Of a DNA stretch of 64,000 nucleotides, positions 32,542-40,665 are shown in pieces. Source of the stretch: Ruegeria arenilitoris. GTDB taxonomy: Bacteria > Pseudomonadota > Alphaproteobacteria > Rhodobacterales > Rhodobacteraceae. Where the stretch lies: assembly GCF_013030265.1 (NCBI RefSeq), contig NZ_WPZQ01000004.1, positions 62,001 to 126,000 on the forward strand, given 5' to 3'. A program made the translations under genes and the position numbers. Position 1 is the stretch's first letter, and every line of letters starts with the position of its first letter. The notes below the pieces were generated by a model that worked only from the letters and a program-made list of their open reading frames with translations, searched no databases and was not told the origin of the DNA.

Positions 32542-33234
32542 ATGTCAAACCCCGACGCCTATATCTCGCTGATCTGCAGCCTGCCGGGTTCCGAGCGTTT
32601 GTTCATTGCTAAACAGCCGCCGTTGTCACGTCTTAGGCTGGATCGTCGCCTGAAGGCTTTGAAACCTGAAGATGCGCGTGTGTTGCAGGTGCTGGAGAAC
32701 GCGCTGAGCTGGAGCGCCTATGACATGGACGTTACGGATGCGCAGGCCATGGGACGTTGTAAACAGGCGCTCAAAGAGGTCCCGCAGTCGACACTGCGTA
32801 AGCTGTTCATGGAACGGATCGAAATGCGTACCGTGATCGCTGCGATGCGTCTGCGTAAACGGGGTGAGGGGGCACCTTCCGGCGCATTCGGAATGGGCCG
32901 CTGGAGTCGGCATATTCCCGCAAACTGGAGCGATCCGGGGTTTCGATTGGAAACACCCATGCCTTGGGTGAAAGAGGCGCATCAGTTGCTGGAAAGCGAT
33001 GATCCACTTGGTCTGGAAAGGCTGCTTTTGTCGGTCAGTCAAAAACAGCTCAAACGGCACGCCGCCCGCCATTTCTTCGATTTCGAAGCGGTCGCGATCT
33101 ACGTGTTGATCTGGAACATATTCGATCGCTGGTCCCAAAGTAATGCCGAAGACGCGGCAAAGAGATTTGAGGCACTGGCACAACAGGCGATGGCCAATGT
33201 CACCGATATTGATTTTGAGGGAGTAAGCGCATGA
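32542..33234 (+). CDS. DUF2764 protein, probable subunit-C-like V-ATPase component
   Basis: A 230-residue helical protein opening MSNPDAYISLICSLPGSERL. Its place between the E and A genes and its style match the DUF2764 proteins of chlamydial and spirochaetal V-ATPase operons, which stand where subunit C (the funnel that couples shaft to ring) would be. Sequence evidence of C homology is weak: a low-conservation all-helical protein with RMEMRTVIAAMRLRKRG-like basic helices. It is translationally coupled to E (one base after the stop) and to A (four-base overlap). A structural role in the rotary enzyme is inferred from position. Confidence 0.75.
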   Translation: MSNPDAYISLICSLPGSERLFIAKQPPLSRLRLDRRLKALKPEDARVLQVLENALSWSAYDMDVTDAQAMGRCKQALKEVPQSTLRKLFMERIEMRTVIAAMRLRKRGEGAPSGAFGMGRWSRHIPANWSDPGFRLETPMPWVKEAHQLLESDDPLGLERLLLSVSQKQLKRHAARHFFDFEAVAIYVLIWNIFDRWSQSNAEDAAKRFEALAQQAMANVTDIDFEGVSA

Positions 33235-35072
33235 CAGCCCCAACCTCATCGACCCAGACCGCAACCGCGCGCGTTGTTTCAGTGCAGGAAGGCCTTGTGC
33301 AGATTCAAGCCAACAAGGATGCTTCGGGCCAGCCAGGACAGTTGGTCAAGAACGAGGTCGTGTTCATCCTTCCAACACTTGCAGGTCCCGGTGGCCGTCA
33401 GGAACGTCTCAAGGCCGAAGTGTTGCGGGTGCGCGGCGATACTGCGGATGTGCAGGTTTATGAGAGTACGGATGGTGTAGCGGTCGGCGATCCGGTTGAG
33501 CAGTCTGGTCAATTGCTTTCGGTTGAGCTGGGGCCGGGCCTGCTGGGGCAGGTGTTCGATGGGTTGCAGTCTCCTCTACCCAAAGTTGCCGCCGAATTCG
33601 GAACCTTCTTGCCGCGTGGTGCAGATGTTGCCCCACTGGATGATCAGGCGAAATGGTCGTTTACGCCATCCGTGAAGGTTGGTGATACGGTTAATGCCGG
33701 AGACAGTATCGGGACAGTTCCCGAGGGTCGTTTCAACCACAAGATCATGCTGCCGTTCAATTGGGCAGGTGAGTACAAAGTGGTCTGGGTACAGAAGGGC
33801 GCGGCGACGATCCACGACATCGTCGCCCGCTTAGAGGACGAGCAAGGCGGGGAACACAAGTTAACCCTTTCGCAGAAGTGGCCGGTTCGGCGGGCGCTGC
33901 CAGAGAACATCCTGAAACGCACTTTATCAGAGAGGCTGTACCCAACTGAGCCCGTTCTGACGTCGCAGAGGCTGATTGATACGTTCTTCCCTATTGCACG
34001 CGGCGGTACAGCCTGTATCCCCGGGCCTTTTGGGGCGGGGAAGACCGTTCTTCAGAACCTGATCGCGCGAAATGCCAAAGTGGATATCGTGATCGTGGTG
34101 GCCTGCGGTGAGCGCGCGGGCGAAGTGGTCGAAACCATATCCGAGTTTCCCAAGATGACCGACCCGACATCTGGTGGCAGCCTGATGGACCGGACAATCA
34201 TCATCTGTAACACGTCGTCCATGCCTGTGGCGGCACGTGAAGCTTCGATCTTCACCGGGATTACACTTGGCGAGTATTACCGACAGATGGGTTATGACGT
34301 GCTTTTGATTGCTGACAGCACCAGCCGATGGGCACAGGCGATGCGGGAAACTTCTGGCAAGCTTGAGGAGATTCCGGGTGAGGAGGGGTTTCCGGCCTAT
34401 CTTGAGAGCTCGATCAAAGGACTGTACGAGCGGGCCGGAGCGTTGAAGACAAATGATGGGGATCTGGGCAGTCTGACCCTGATCGGGACAGTTTCACCTG
34501 CAGGTGGTAACTTTGATGAACCTGTCACTCAATCGACGTTGTCCACAGTCAAATGTTTCCTCGGATTGTCATCCGAGCGCGCCTACAAACGCTTTTACCC
34601 GGCGGTGGACCCGATGCTCAGCTGGTCACGCTATCTGGATCAGCTTTCCGACTGGTATGACAAAAATGCCGAACCGGGCTGGACCGGAAAGGTGCGGGAC
34701 TTGCTGTCACTCATCGAAAAGGGTGAGCAGGTCGACCAAATGATGCAGGTCACGGGCGAAGAGGGTGTCACGATTGAGGATTTCGTGACTCAGCAAAAAG
34801 CACTGTTTGTTGATATGGTTTACCTGCAGCAAGACGCCTTTGATAAGGTGGATGCCACCGTCCCGCTTGAGAGACAGAAACAGACCTTCAAACTTGTCTA
34901 TGACGTTACTCAGTCAAAGGCTGGGTTTGCTGACAAGGCCGAGGTTCGTCAGGTCTTTACTCAGCTGACAGGTTTGATGAAGAACTTCCACTATGCCGCT
35001 GAAAACACGCCGGAGTTCAAGTCTATCTGGACCCAGATCGAAGAACTCTGCCGCGAAAAATTCGGCATCTGA
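33231..35072 (+). CDS. atpA: V/A-type ATPase catalytic subunit A
   Basis: A 613-residue catalytic subunit. The N-terminal beta-barrel is followed by the non-homologous region typical of V/A-type A subunits (about 110-200), then Walker A GPFGAGKT (about 263-270), the catalytic-glutamate segment ACGERAGEV and Walker B-like DVLLIADSTSRWAQAMRE. The length and the extra region separate it clearly from F-type beta. It hydrolyses or makes ATP in the A3B3 head. It ends the operon, with 133 bases to the next gene and no T-rich terminator, only a weak hairpin near 35116-35133. Confidence 0.95.
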   Translation: MTAPTSSTQTATARVVSVQEGLVQIQANKDASGQPGQLVKNEVVFILPTLAGPGGRQERLKAEVLRVRGDTADVQVYESTDGVAVGDPVEQSGQLLSVELGPGLLGQVFDGLQSPLPKVAAEFGTFLPRGADVAPLDDQAKWSFTPSVKVGDTVNAGDSIGTVPEGRFNHKIMLPFNWAGEYKVVWVQKGAATIHDIVARLEDEQGGEHKLTLSQKWPVRRALPENILKRTLSERLYPTEPVLTSQRLIDTFFPIARGGTACIPGPFGAGKTVLQNLIARNAKVDIVIVVACGERAGEVVETISEFPKMTDPTSGGSLMDRTIIICNTSSMPVAAREASIFTGITLGEYYRQMGYDVLLIADSTSRWAQAMRETSGKLEEIPGEEGFPAYLESSIKGLYERAGALKTNDGDLGSLTLIGTVSPAGGNFDEPVTQSTLSTVKCFLGLSSERAYKRFYPAVDPMLSWSRYLDQLSDWYDKNAEPGWTGKVRDLLSLIEKGEQVDQMMQVTGEEGVTIEDFVTQQKALFVDMVYLQQDAFDKVDATVPLERQKQTFKLVYDVTQSKAGFADKAEVRQVFTQLTGLMKNFHYAAENTPEFKSIWTQIEELCREKFGI

Positions 35073-35205
35073 AGCAAAAAATTCACCAAAAATGTGGTAA
35101 CAGCGCGATGATCAGGCAGCGATATGCCTGAATCACGGGATACGGGTTGTTGTTGACCATATTATGTGCCCTTATGTGGGGATATTTGGGAATTTGGAGC
35201 CGCCT

Positions 35206-35988
35206 GTGAAAAATCGCGCACCTCATACGCACCGAGAATTGGAGCTGCTGGATGTCCTGCGGCGACTTGGCGGCACAGCCCGAAATTCAGAACTGGCAAA
35301 GACCCTTGATGTGTCCGAAGAGACGGTCCGGCGTACCATCAAATCCCTGTCCAAAACGGGCGCTGTCGAGCGCGTCCATGGTGGTGCGTATCTGGCGGGA
35401 ACGCAGGGGGATCCCAGTTTCTTCAGCAGAATATCGCAACACTCAGATGAAAAACGACAAATTGCGGTTCATGTTGCAAAGCTGGTGCAAAGCGGAATGA
35501 CCATCTTTCTGGATGTCGGTTCGACAACGGCTTTTGTGGCCGAGGAGCTGAGGCAGATCGGAAATCTGACAATCGTCAGCAATTCCATCGGTATTGGCCA
35601 GACGCTGGCGGGAACCAACGGAAACCGTGTGCATCTGTTAGGTGGTGAATTACAGAGCGATGAGCGTGGAACCTTTGGATATGTCGCTCATAGACAGGCA
35701 CAGCGATATGCCTTTGACATGGTGCTGCTAAGTATCGATGCCGTCTCGGCAGAAAAGGGTTTCATGTATCGCAGCGCTGCAGAAGCTGAACTGTCTGCAA
35801 TGATTGCGGAAAATGCCGATCAGGTCGTAGTCGCAACGGCGCATTTCAAGTTTGGTGAAACAGCCCCTTATGTCGGCCCGGACCCCCGGGATGTTGACCT
35901 GCTCGTATCCGACAAACTTCCCAAAGGCGCGCTGGCCAGCGCGTTAGAGGGCTGGGGTGTGAAAGCCCAAAAGGCAAGTGGAGCATAG
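35206..35988 (+). CDS. DeoR/GlpR-family transcriptional regulator
   Basis: A 260-residue repressor. The N-terminal winged helix (LELLDVLRRLGGTARNSELA, then SEETVRRTIKSLSKTGAVERVHGGA) is followed by the sugar-phosphate sensing DeoR domain with FLDVGSTTAFVAEEL and a lysine-containing C-terminal motif. Relatives respond to phosphorylated sugars or glycerol-3-phosphate. A GTG at 35206 was chosen because GGAG lies 6 bases upstream; an ATG at 35164 adds 14 residues without resemblance to the family. The stop is directly followed by the IMPase-family gene. It could control that operon, the V-ATPase cluster or the glycerol transporter 8 kb away; none is proved. Confidence 0.85.
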   Translation: MKNRAPHTHRELELLDVLRRLGGTARNSELAKTLDVSEETVRRTIKSLSKTGAVERVHGGAYLAGTQGDPSFFSRISQHSDEKRQIAVHVAKLVQSGMTIFLDVGSTTAFVAEELRQIGNLTIVSNSIGIGQTLAGTNGNRVHLLGGELQSDERGTFGYVAHRQAQRYAFDMVLLSIDAVSAEKGFMYRSAAEAELSAMIAENADQVVVATAHFKFGETAPYVGPDPRDVDLLVSDKLPKGALASALEGWGVKAQKASGA

Positions 35989-36765
35989 ATGATGCTCGTT
36001 CGTAATGATCATGCGGCACATGCGATGCGTGTGTCGGAAATAGCATCAGAAACCGCGCGCGAATGTTTCCGTGGTCGCCTTGGTATCGAGTTCAAGGCGG
36101 ACGAAAGCCCGGTGACACAGGCCGACAAGGCAGTCGAAGCCAAGGTGCGCGAATACCTGCAGGAACACTTTCCTGATCATGGGATCGTTGGTGAAGAACA
36201 CGGTGTTCAGGGTGGCGACCGGCGCGAGATGTGGATAATCGACCCTATCGACGGGACCCGTTCCTTTCTGTCGGGTCATCCTTTGTTCGGTTTCTTGCTC
36301 GGACATCTGGTTGATGGGATTGCCGATTTGGGTGTCGTTGCAATGCCTGCACTGAATGAAGTGTTTCTGGGCGTGCAGGGGCAGGGTGCGACACTGAACG
36401 GTGAGAGTATCTCGGTCTCGGAAAAGACCCAGCTTGAACAAGCGATTTTATATGTGAATGAAGGCGATAAGCTTCATCGTGATCATCCGACTGTGTTTGA
36501 TCGACTGATGCAATCGGGGCAAACGCGCCGCTTTGCCTATGATTGCTATCCGCACGCCTTGCTGGCAGCCGGGCATGTGGATGTTGTGATCGATTACGAT
36601 CTTCAATCCTATGACTTCCTGCCGGTTTCGGCCCTGGTGCAGGCTGCGGGTGGTATAATGACGGATTGGGACGGTAAGCCTTTGAAACTGAGTTCAGACG
36701 GTAAGGTCATTTCGGCAGCAACGCCGGAACTGCATACTCAGATGCTGCAGCTCGTCCACGGATAA
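35989..36765 (+). CDS. Inositol monophosphatase family protein
   Basis: A 258-residue Mg2+-dependent phosphatase. Metal and substrate motifs are GEEHG (about 69-72), IDPIDGTRSF (about 84-93) and the C-terminal DFLPVSALVQAAGG. Family members hydrolyse inositol-1-phosphate, histidinol phosphate, 3'-phosphoadenosine phosphates or glycerol phosphates. The presence of a DeoR-type regulator before it and a phosphate transporter after it fits a pathway that frees phosphate from a small metabolite, but the substrate is not determined. Its ATG begins one base after the regulator gene ends and is preceded by GTGGAG. Confidence 0.88.
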   Translation: MMLVRNDHAAHAMRVSEIASETARECFRGRLGIEFKADESPVTQADKAVEAKVREYLQEHFPDHGIVGEEHGVQGGDRREMWIIDPIDGTRSFLSGHPLFGFLLGHLVDGIADLGVVAMPALNEVFLGVQGQGATLNGESISVSEKTQLEQAILYVNEGDKLHRDHPTVFDRLMQSGQTRRFAYDCYPHALLAAGHVDVVIDYDLQSYDFLPVSALVQAAGGIMTDWDGKPLKLSSDGKVISAATPELHTQMLQLVHG

Positions 36766-36769
36766 GAAG

Positions 36770-38470
36770 ATGGCAATAGTAAGTTTTTTGATTCAACTGG
36801 CCGGTGCCACCATGCTGCTGCTTTTTGCGGTACGGATGGTGCGTACGGGGATCGAGCGCAGCTATGGCGCGTCCTTCCAGCGCGTCATGACAGGGCAGCA
36901 GAACTATGTGCAGGCTTCGGGCGTGGGCATTGCAATGGCCGTTGTCCTTCAAAGCTCTGCCGCTGTGGCGTTGCTGACGTCTGGCTTTGCTGCTAGCGGA
37001 CTCCTGAGCTTTCCTGTTGGTCTGGCGATTGTATTGGGCGGCGACCTCGGCTCGGCGTTGGTTATTCAGATATTGTCATTCCGAATGGACTGGCTGGTTC
37101 CACTTCTGTTGGCTGTGGGCGGGTATCTGTTCGTCAAAACTGAAGCTAAGAAAGCCCGACAGTTAGGGCGTATTCTGATGGGGATCGCCTTCATCCTGAT
37201 ATCGCTGCGCTTTCTGCGCGAGGCGATGGATCCCATTCGCGACAGCGCGTTTCTGCCTGCCGTTGCTGACTATCTGGCCCGCGACTACATAACTGCCTTT
37301 TTGGTCGGTGGTGCGCTGGCTTTTGTCATGCACTCCTCGGTGGCCGCGATCCTGATGTGTGTCACTCTTGTCCAGATCGGAGCAATTCCGTTCGAGGCAG
37401 GTTTGTCGCTTGTCCTTGGCGCTAACTTTGGGTCGGCTTTCATTCCGGTTTGGCTGAGCCGTGGTATGGAAATGCCAGCCCGAAGAATACCCTACACAAA
37501 CCTCGTTCTGCGCGGCACGTGGGCGATCGTCGTACTATTTGCCTGCAACTTTGCCTTACGGTCGGGGCTGGTGGATACGCCTGGTGGAGGGCAGATGCTC
37601 GTCAGCGCGCATCTTGCGTTCAACGCATCGCTGCTTTTGCTCGCCTTGCCGATCTGTGGACGATTGCAGCCCCTGGCAGAGCGTCTATTGCCAGAGCAGC
37701 AGACCAGTGTAGATTTGGCTCAGCAGGCACGCCCAGCAAGCGCGCTGGACCCTCGCAACATCGGAAGCCCCAGTCAGGCCGTTTCCAGCCTCAAGCGTGA
37801 GCTGCTGCGCATGTGCGATCTGGTTGAGGGCATGTTCCGGCCAGCGCTCGAGTTGTACCGGTCGGGTGACAAGGATCAGATACGTGCCGTGCGCGCGATG
37901 GACGGCGATGTGAACGAATGCCTGTCGGGAATTCGGGCATTTGTCGCCACGATCCCAACCGATAGCTTTGGCAAAAAGAATGCCAAACTCGCACGTGATA
38001 TGATGGAATATGCCATCCGCCTTGAAACAGCCGGTGACGTTGTGGCCAAGCGACTTACCCAGTTGGCAGATGAAATGCGTAAGAAGGGGGCCACGTTCTC
38101 AAAAGAAGGCTGGTCCGAACTGGTGCAGATGCATGAGAGCATTCTGGCCAATGTGAAGCTGGCTTCGAACGTTCTGATTTCCGATGACCTCGAAAGCGCT
38201 CGCCTTCTGAGCTTGGAAAAGAGCGAGATCAAGCGAGCTGAAAGAGACAGCCGCAAGCGACACCTGCGACGACTTCAGCACGGTACGACCGAGAGCTTTG
38301 AGACCAGCGATATCCATCTGGAAACCTTGCGGGCGTTTCGTGAGTTCAACAGCCATATCTCGGCCGTTGCGTACCCGATCCTTTATCGCCACGGTCAGTT
38401 GCTGGAGACCCGCCTGATCGAGGAGTTGCCTCAGATGGCTGACGAGGATCTGAATGGCGCCGATAACTAG
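36770..38470 (+). CDS. Na/Pi cotransporter family protein with PhoU-like domain
   Basis: A 566-residue protein. The first 310 residues contain about eight membrane segments with the PNaS repeat signatures QSSAAVALLTSGF and HSSVAAILMC (the QSS/HSS repeats that bind Na+ and phosphate). The C-terminal third is helical and PhoU-like (about 340-550). This NptA/YjbB type exports or imports phosphate with sodium. It follows the phosphatase gene by 4 bases, so both are likely co-expressed. A 7-bp hairpin at 38487-38508 lies after the stop. Confidence 0.88.
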   Translation: MAIVSFLIQLAGATMLLLFAVRMVRTGIERSYGASFQRVMTGQQNYVQASGVGIAMAVVLQSSAAVALLTSGFAASGLLSFPVGLAIVLGGDLGSALVIQILSFRMDWLVPLLLAVGGYLFVKTEAKKARQLGRILMGIAFILISLRFLREAMDPIRDSAFLPAVADYLARDYITAFLVGGALAFVMHSSVAAILMCVTLVQIGAIPFEAGLSLVLGANFGSAFIPVWLSRGMEMPARRIPYTNLVLRGTWAIVVLFACNFALRSGLVDTPGGGQMLVSAHLAFNASLLLLALPICGRLQPLAERLLPEQQTSVDLAQQARPASALDPRNIGSPSQAVSSLKRELLRMCDLVEGMFRPALELYRSGDKDQIRAVRAMDGDVNECLSGIRAFVATIPTDSFGKKNAKLARDMMEYAIRLETAGDVVAKRLTQLADEMRKKGATFSKEGWSELVQMHESILANVKLASNVLISDDLESARLLSLEKSEIKRAERDSRKRHLRRLQHGTTESFETSDIHLETLRAFREFNSHISAVAYPILYRHGQLLETRLIEELPQMADEDLNGADN

Positions 38471-38486
38471 GGTGAGGAACAGTGTT

Positions 38487-38508
38487 TCCGGCGGGCAATA
38501 TCGCCGGA
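38487..38508. terminator. Hairpin after the Na/Pi cotransporter gene
   Basis: TCCGGCG (38487-38493) pairs with CGCCGGA (38502-38508). It lies 16 bases after the stop of the cotransporter gene and before the convergent tRNA-Glu genes. No T-run follows, so its role as terminator is only suggested by position. Confidence 0.3.
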
Positions 38509-38541
38509 GAAATCCGTACTCTGCGAGATTGTTTGGGAAAA

Positions 38542-38616
38542 TGGTAGCCCGTAGGGGAATCGAACCCCTCTTTCCAGGTTGAAAACCTGGCGTCCTAACC
38601 GATAGACGAACGGGCC
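38542..38616 (-). tRNA. tRNA-Glu(UUC), copy 2
   Basis: A 75-base glutamate tRNA with encoded CCA at its 3' end (38542-38544 read on the - strand). The anticodon loop TTTTCAA gives UUC, the T-loop is GGTTCGATTCC and the acceptor stem GGCCCGT pairs with ACGGGCT. The gene is identical to the copy 24 bases upstream, so the two are probably made from a single transcript. Confidence 0.96.
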
Positions 38617-38640
38617 ATCTGAGAATGGCACAAGCACAAG

Positions 38641-38715
38641 TGGTAGCCCGTAGGGGAATCGAACCCCTCTTTCCAGGTTGAAAACCTGGCGTCCTAACCG
38701 ATAGACGAACGGGCC
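38641..38715 (-). tRNA. tRNA-Glu(UUC), copy 1
   Basis: Identical over its 75 bases to the tRNA-Glu at 38542-38616, with anticodon UUC and encoded CCA. The two copies are 24 bases apart and read in the same direction, which is a classic tandem tRNA duplication. It lies downstream of recJ on the same strand, with about 109 bases between. Confidence 0.96.
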
Positions 38716-38824
38716 ACGCTGGCTTGTGGAGGGCCTTTTACGGTTTACCTCGAACCCCCGCAAGCCGAAAAATGCAGGGATGTGAAACTTTTTTACCAGA
38801 TAGAATTTATGTCTGGAATCGCTC

Positions 38825-40567
38825 TCAATTCGCCTCGGCGGCGTCTTCAAGCCGGAGTTGGACATTCTGGCGTCCACCCCATGAATTTATCTCGAGCCGA
38901 CCAGCAAAATGGAACCGGGCGCCGCCGTGATTTGACAGGCGTTCTCCCATCGGGCCGTCGAAAGCGCCAAAGGCGATTGCGTCTACTCCGCCGCTCATCC
39001 CATCGGATAGCGAGAGTTTCAGGTGAGATTCGCCCACACGCTTGGCAAAACGTATCTGCAGGTCAGGCAGCGCGTATCGTGGGGCAGGGGCACCTGCTCC
39101 AAACGGGCCAGCCTGTTCGATCTGCTCAATCAGATCAACGGTTGCAGCACCGGGCATCAGGGCGCCATCCAGTTTCAGATCGACAGGGCCGCCTTGACCA
39201 GCACCTTGTTTGGCCAGCAGTTCGCTCAGACGCTCCATGGCTGGTTCCAGCTTGTCACGCATAACTGTCAGGCCCGCTGCCATCTTGTGGCCACCGCCCT
39301 TGACCAAGAGCCCTTCGGCCGCCAGCCGTTGGATCGACGCGCCCAAATCCACACCAGAGACAGACCGGCCGGATCCCTTGCCCTCATCCCCATCGAAACC
39401 AATGACGATTGCGGGTCGGTTGGCTGCCTCTTTCAAACGCGAGGCGACAATTCCGACAACGCCGGGATGCCAGCCTTCACCAGCCGCCCAGACCAAAGGT
39501 GCAGCCAGCCCGCGTTCTTCGGCCTGTTCCAATGCGGCCGCGCGCACGGCGTTTTCAATGTCACGGCGTTCGGTGTTCAGTTCATCCAACCGCTGCGACA
39601 AGGCTTCGGCCTCGGTCATTGAGTCTGTACTGAGCAGCCGCGCGCCCAGATCCGCCTGACCGATCCGCCCGCCGGCGTTTACACGCGGTCCGAGAAGAAA
39701 GCCAAGGTGATAGCTGTTGGGGGCGGAATCCATACGTGACACGTCTGACAGGGCCACCAAACCGGGGCGTTGACGGCGCGCCATGATCTTGAGGCCCTGC
39801 TGCACCAGTGCCCGGTTTGCGCCTATTAGTGGCGCAACATCAGCCACTGTTGCCAGCGCCACTAAATCCAACAGCGAGATCAGGTCTGGGCCTTTGATCC
39901 CGGCTTCGCGCATCTGGCGCCCGGCCTCGACCAGCATCAGGAACACGACGCCTGCTGCACAGAAATAGCCCAGATCACCGCTTTCATCCTGTCGATTAGG
40001 ATTCACCACCGCGACGCAATCCGGCAGCGTTTCTCCACCAAGGTGGTGATCCAAGACGATGACGTCTGCGCCTTTGGCAGCGGCAATCGGTTCATGGCTC
40101 AGCGTTCCGCAATCGACACAGATGATGAGGTCGTGAGACGCCGCCAGCTCCTGCATTGCAGGTACATTGGGGCCGTACCCTTCGTCGATGCGGTCCGGAA
40201 CATAGAGAGTGGCCTGCAGGCCCATCTGGCGCAGCCAGACAATCAACAGTGCTGCGGAACTGCCGCCATCCACATCATAGTCTGCAAAGACCGCAATCCG
40301 CTGCCTGCCGCGGACAGCTTGGATAAACCGTTCGGCGGCTTTTTCCATATCCTTGAGGGTACGCGGATCAGGCAGCAGTTCCTTGAGCTTGGGTTCCAGA
40401 AATCCACGCGCCTCCATCGGCGGCACACCGCGTCGGGCCAATACCTGACTTACAGCACGAGGAAGGTCGGCTTGCTGAACAAGCATCTCCGCCGCCCTCT
40501 CAACGTCTGCGGAAGGGCCGACCCAGCGTCGTCCGGTTAGTGACTGCTCAACTCCAAGAAAGCTCAA
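38825..40567 (-). CDS. recJ: Single-stranded-DNA-specific exonuclease RecJ
   Basis: A 580-residue 5'-3' exonuclease of recombination and mismatch repair. DHH-family motifs are FADYDVDGGSSAALL, ICVDCGT, IVLDHHLGG and GRIGQADLGARLL, followed by the DHHA1-type GGGHKMAAGLTV. A TTG at 40567 is proposed as start (then SFLGVEQSLTGRRW), with GGGAG 6 bases upstream. A longer frame from 40600 would include the terminator hairpin at 40587-40614 and has no family similarity. The tRNA-Glu pair lies downstream on the same strand. Confidence 0.9.
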   Translation of the reverse strand: MSFLGVEQSLTGRRWVGPSADVERAAEMLVQQADLPRAVSQVLARRGVPPMEARGFLEPKLKELLPDPRTLKDMEKAAERFIQAVRGRQRIAVFADYDVDGGSSAALLIVWLRQMGLQATLYVPDRIDEGYGPNVPAMQELAASHDLIICVDCGTLSHEPIAAAKGADVIVLDHHLGGETLPDCVAVVNPNRQDESGDLGYFCAAGVVFLMLVEAGRQMREAGIKGPDLISLLDLVALATVADVAPLIGANRALVQQGLKIMARRQRPGLVALSDVSRMDSAPNSYHLGFLLGPRVNAGGRIGQADLGARLLSTDSMTEAEALSQRLDELNTERRDIENAVRAAALEQAEERGLAAPLVWAAGEGWHPGVVGIVASRLKEAANRPAIVIGFDGDEGKGSGRSVSGVDLGASIQRLAAEGLLVKGGGHKMAAGLTVMRDKLEPAMERLSELLAKQGAGQGGPVDLKLDGALMPGAATVDLIEQIEQAGPFGAGAPAPRYALPDLQIRFAKRVGESHLKLSLSDGMSGGVDAIAFGAFDGPMGERLSNHGGARFHFAGRLEINSWGGRQNVQLRLEDAAEAN

Positions 40568-40586
40568 TGTCTGCTCCCGATAAAAC

Positions 40587-40614
40587 AAGGCCGGACCCAA
40601 TCGGACCCGGCCTT
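40587..40614 (-). terminator. Rho-independent terminator between glpX and recJ
   Basis: An 8-bp stem, AAGGCCGG (40587-40594) with CCGGCCTT (40607-40614), has a T-rich tail (GTTTTAT) on the - strand. It lies 52 bases beyond the glpX stop and only 20 bases ahead of the recJ start, so it closes the hom-glpX transcript; recJ would then need its own promoter or read-through. Confidence 0.7.
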
Positions 40615-40665
40615 ATGATCTAATACAGATACTCACGCGACAGGCGAGAGTTCAAGCCATCAGCC

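Noticed and set aside
38542..38715. The paired 75-base repeats as a CRISPR or mobile-element repeat
   Set aside because: Both units fold as complete tRNA-Glu with UUC anticodon and CCA end; the spacing is only 24 bases and there are just two units.
40568..40600. Upstream ATG extension of recJ
   Set aside because: It includes the terminator hairpin at 40587-40614 and has no resemblance to RecJ; a TTG at 40567 has a good ribosome site.
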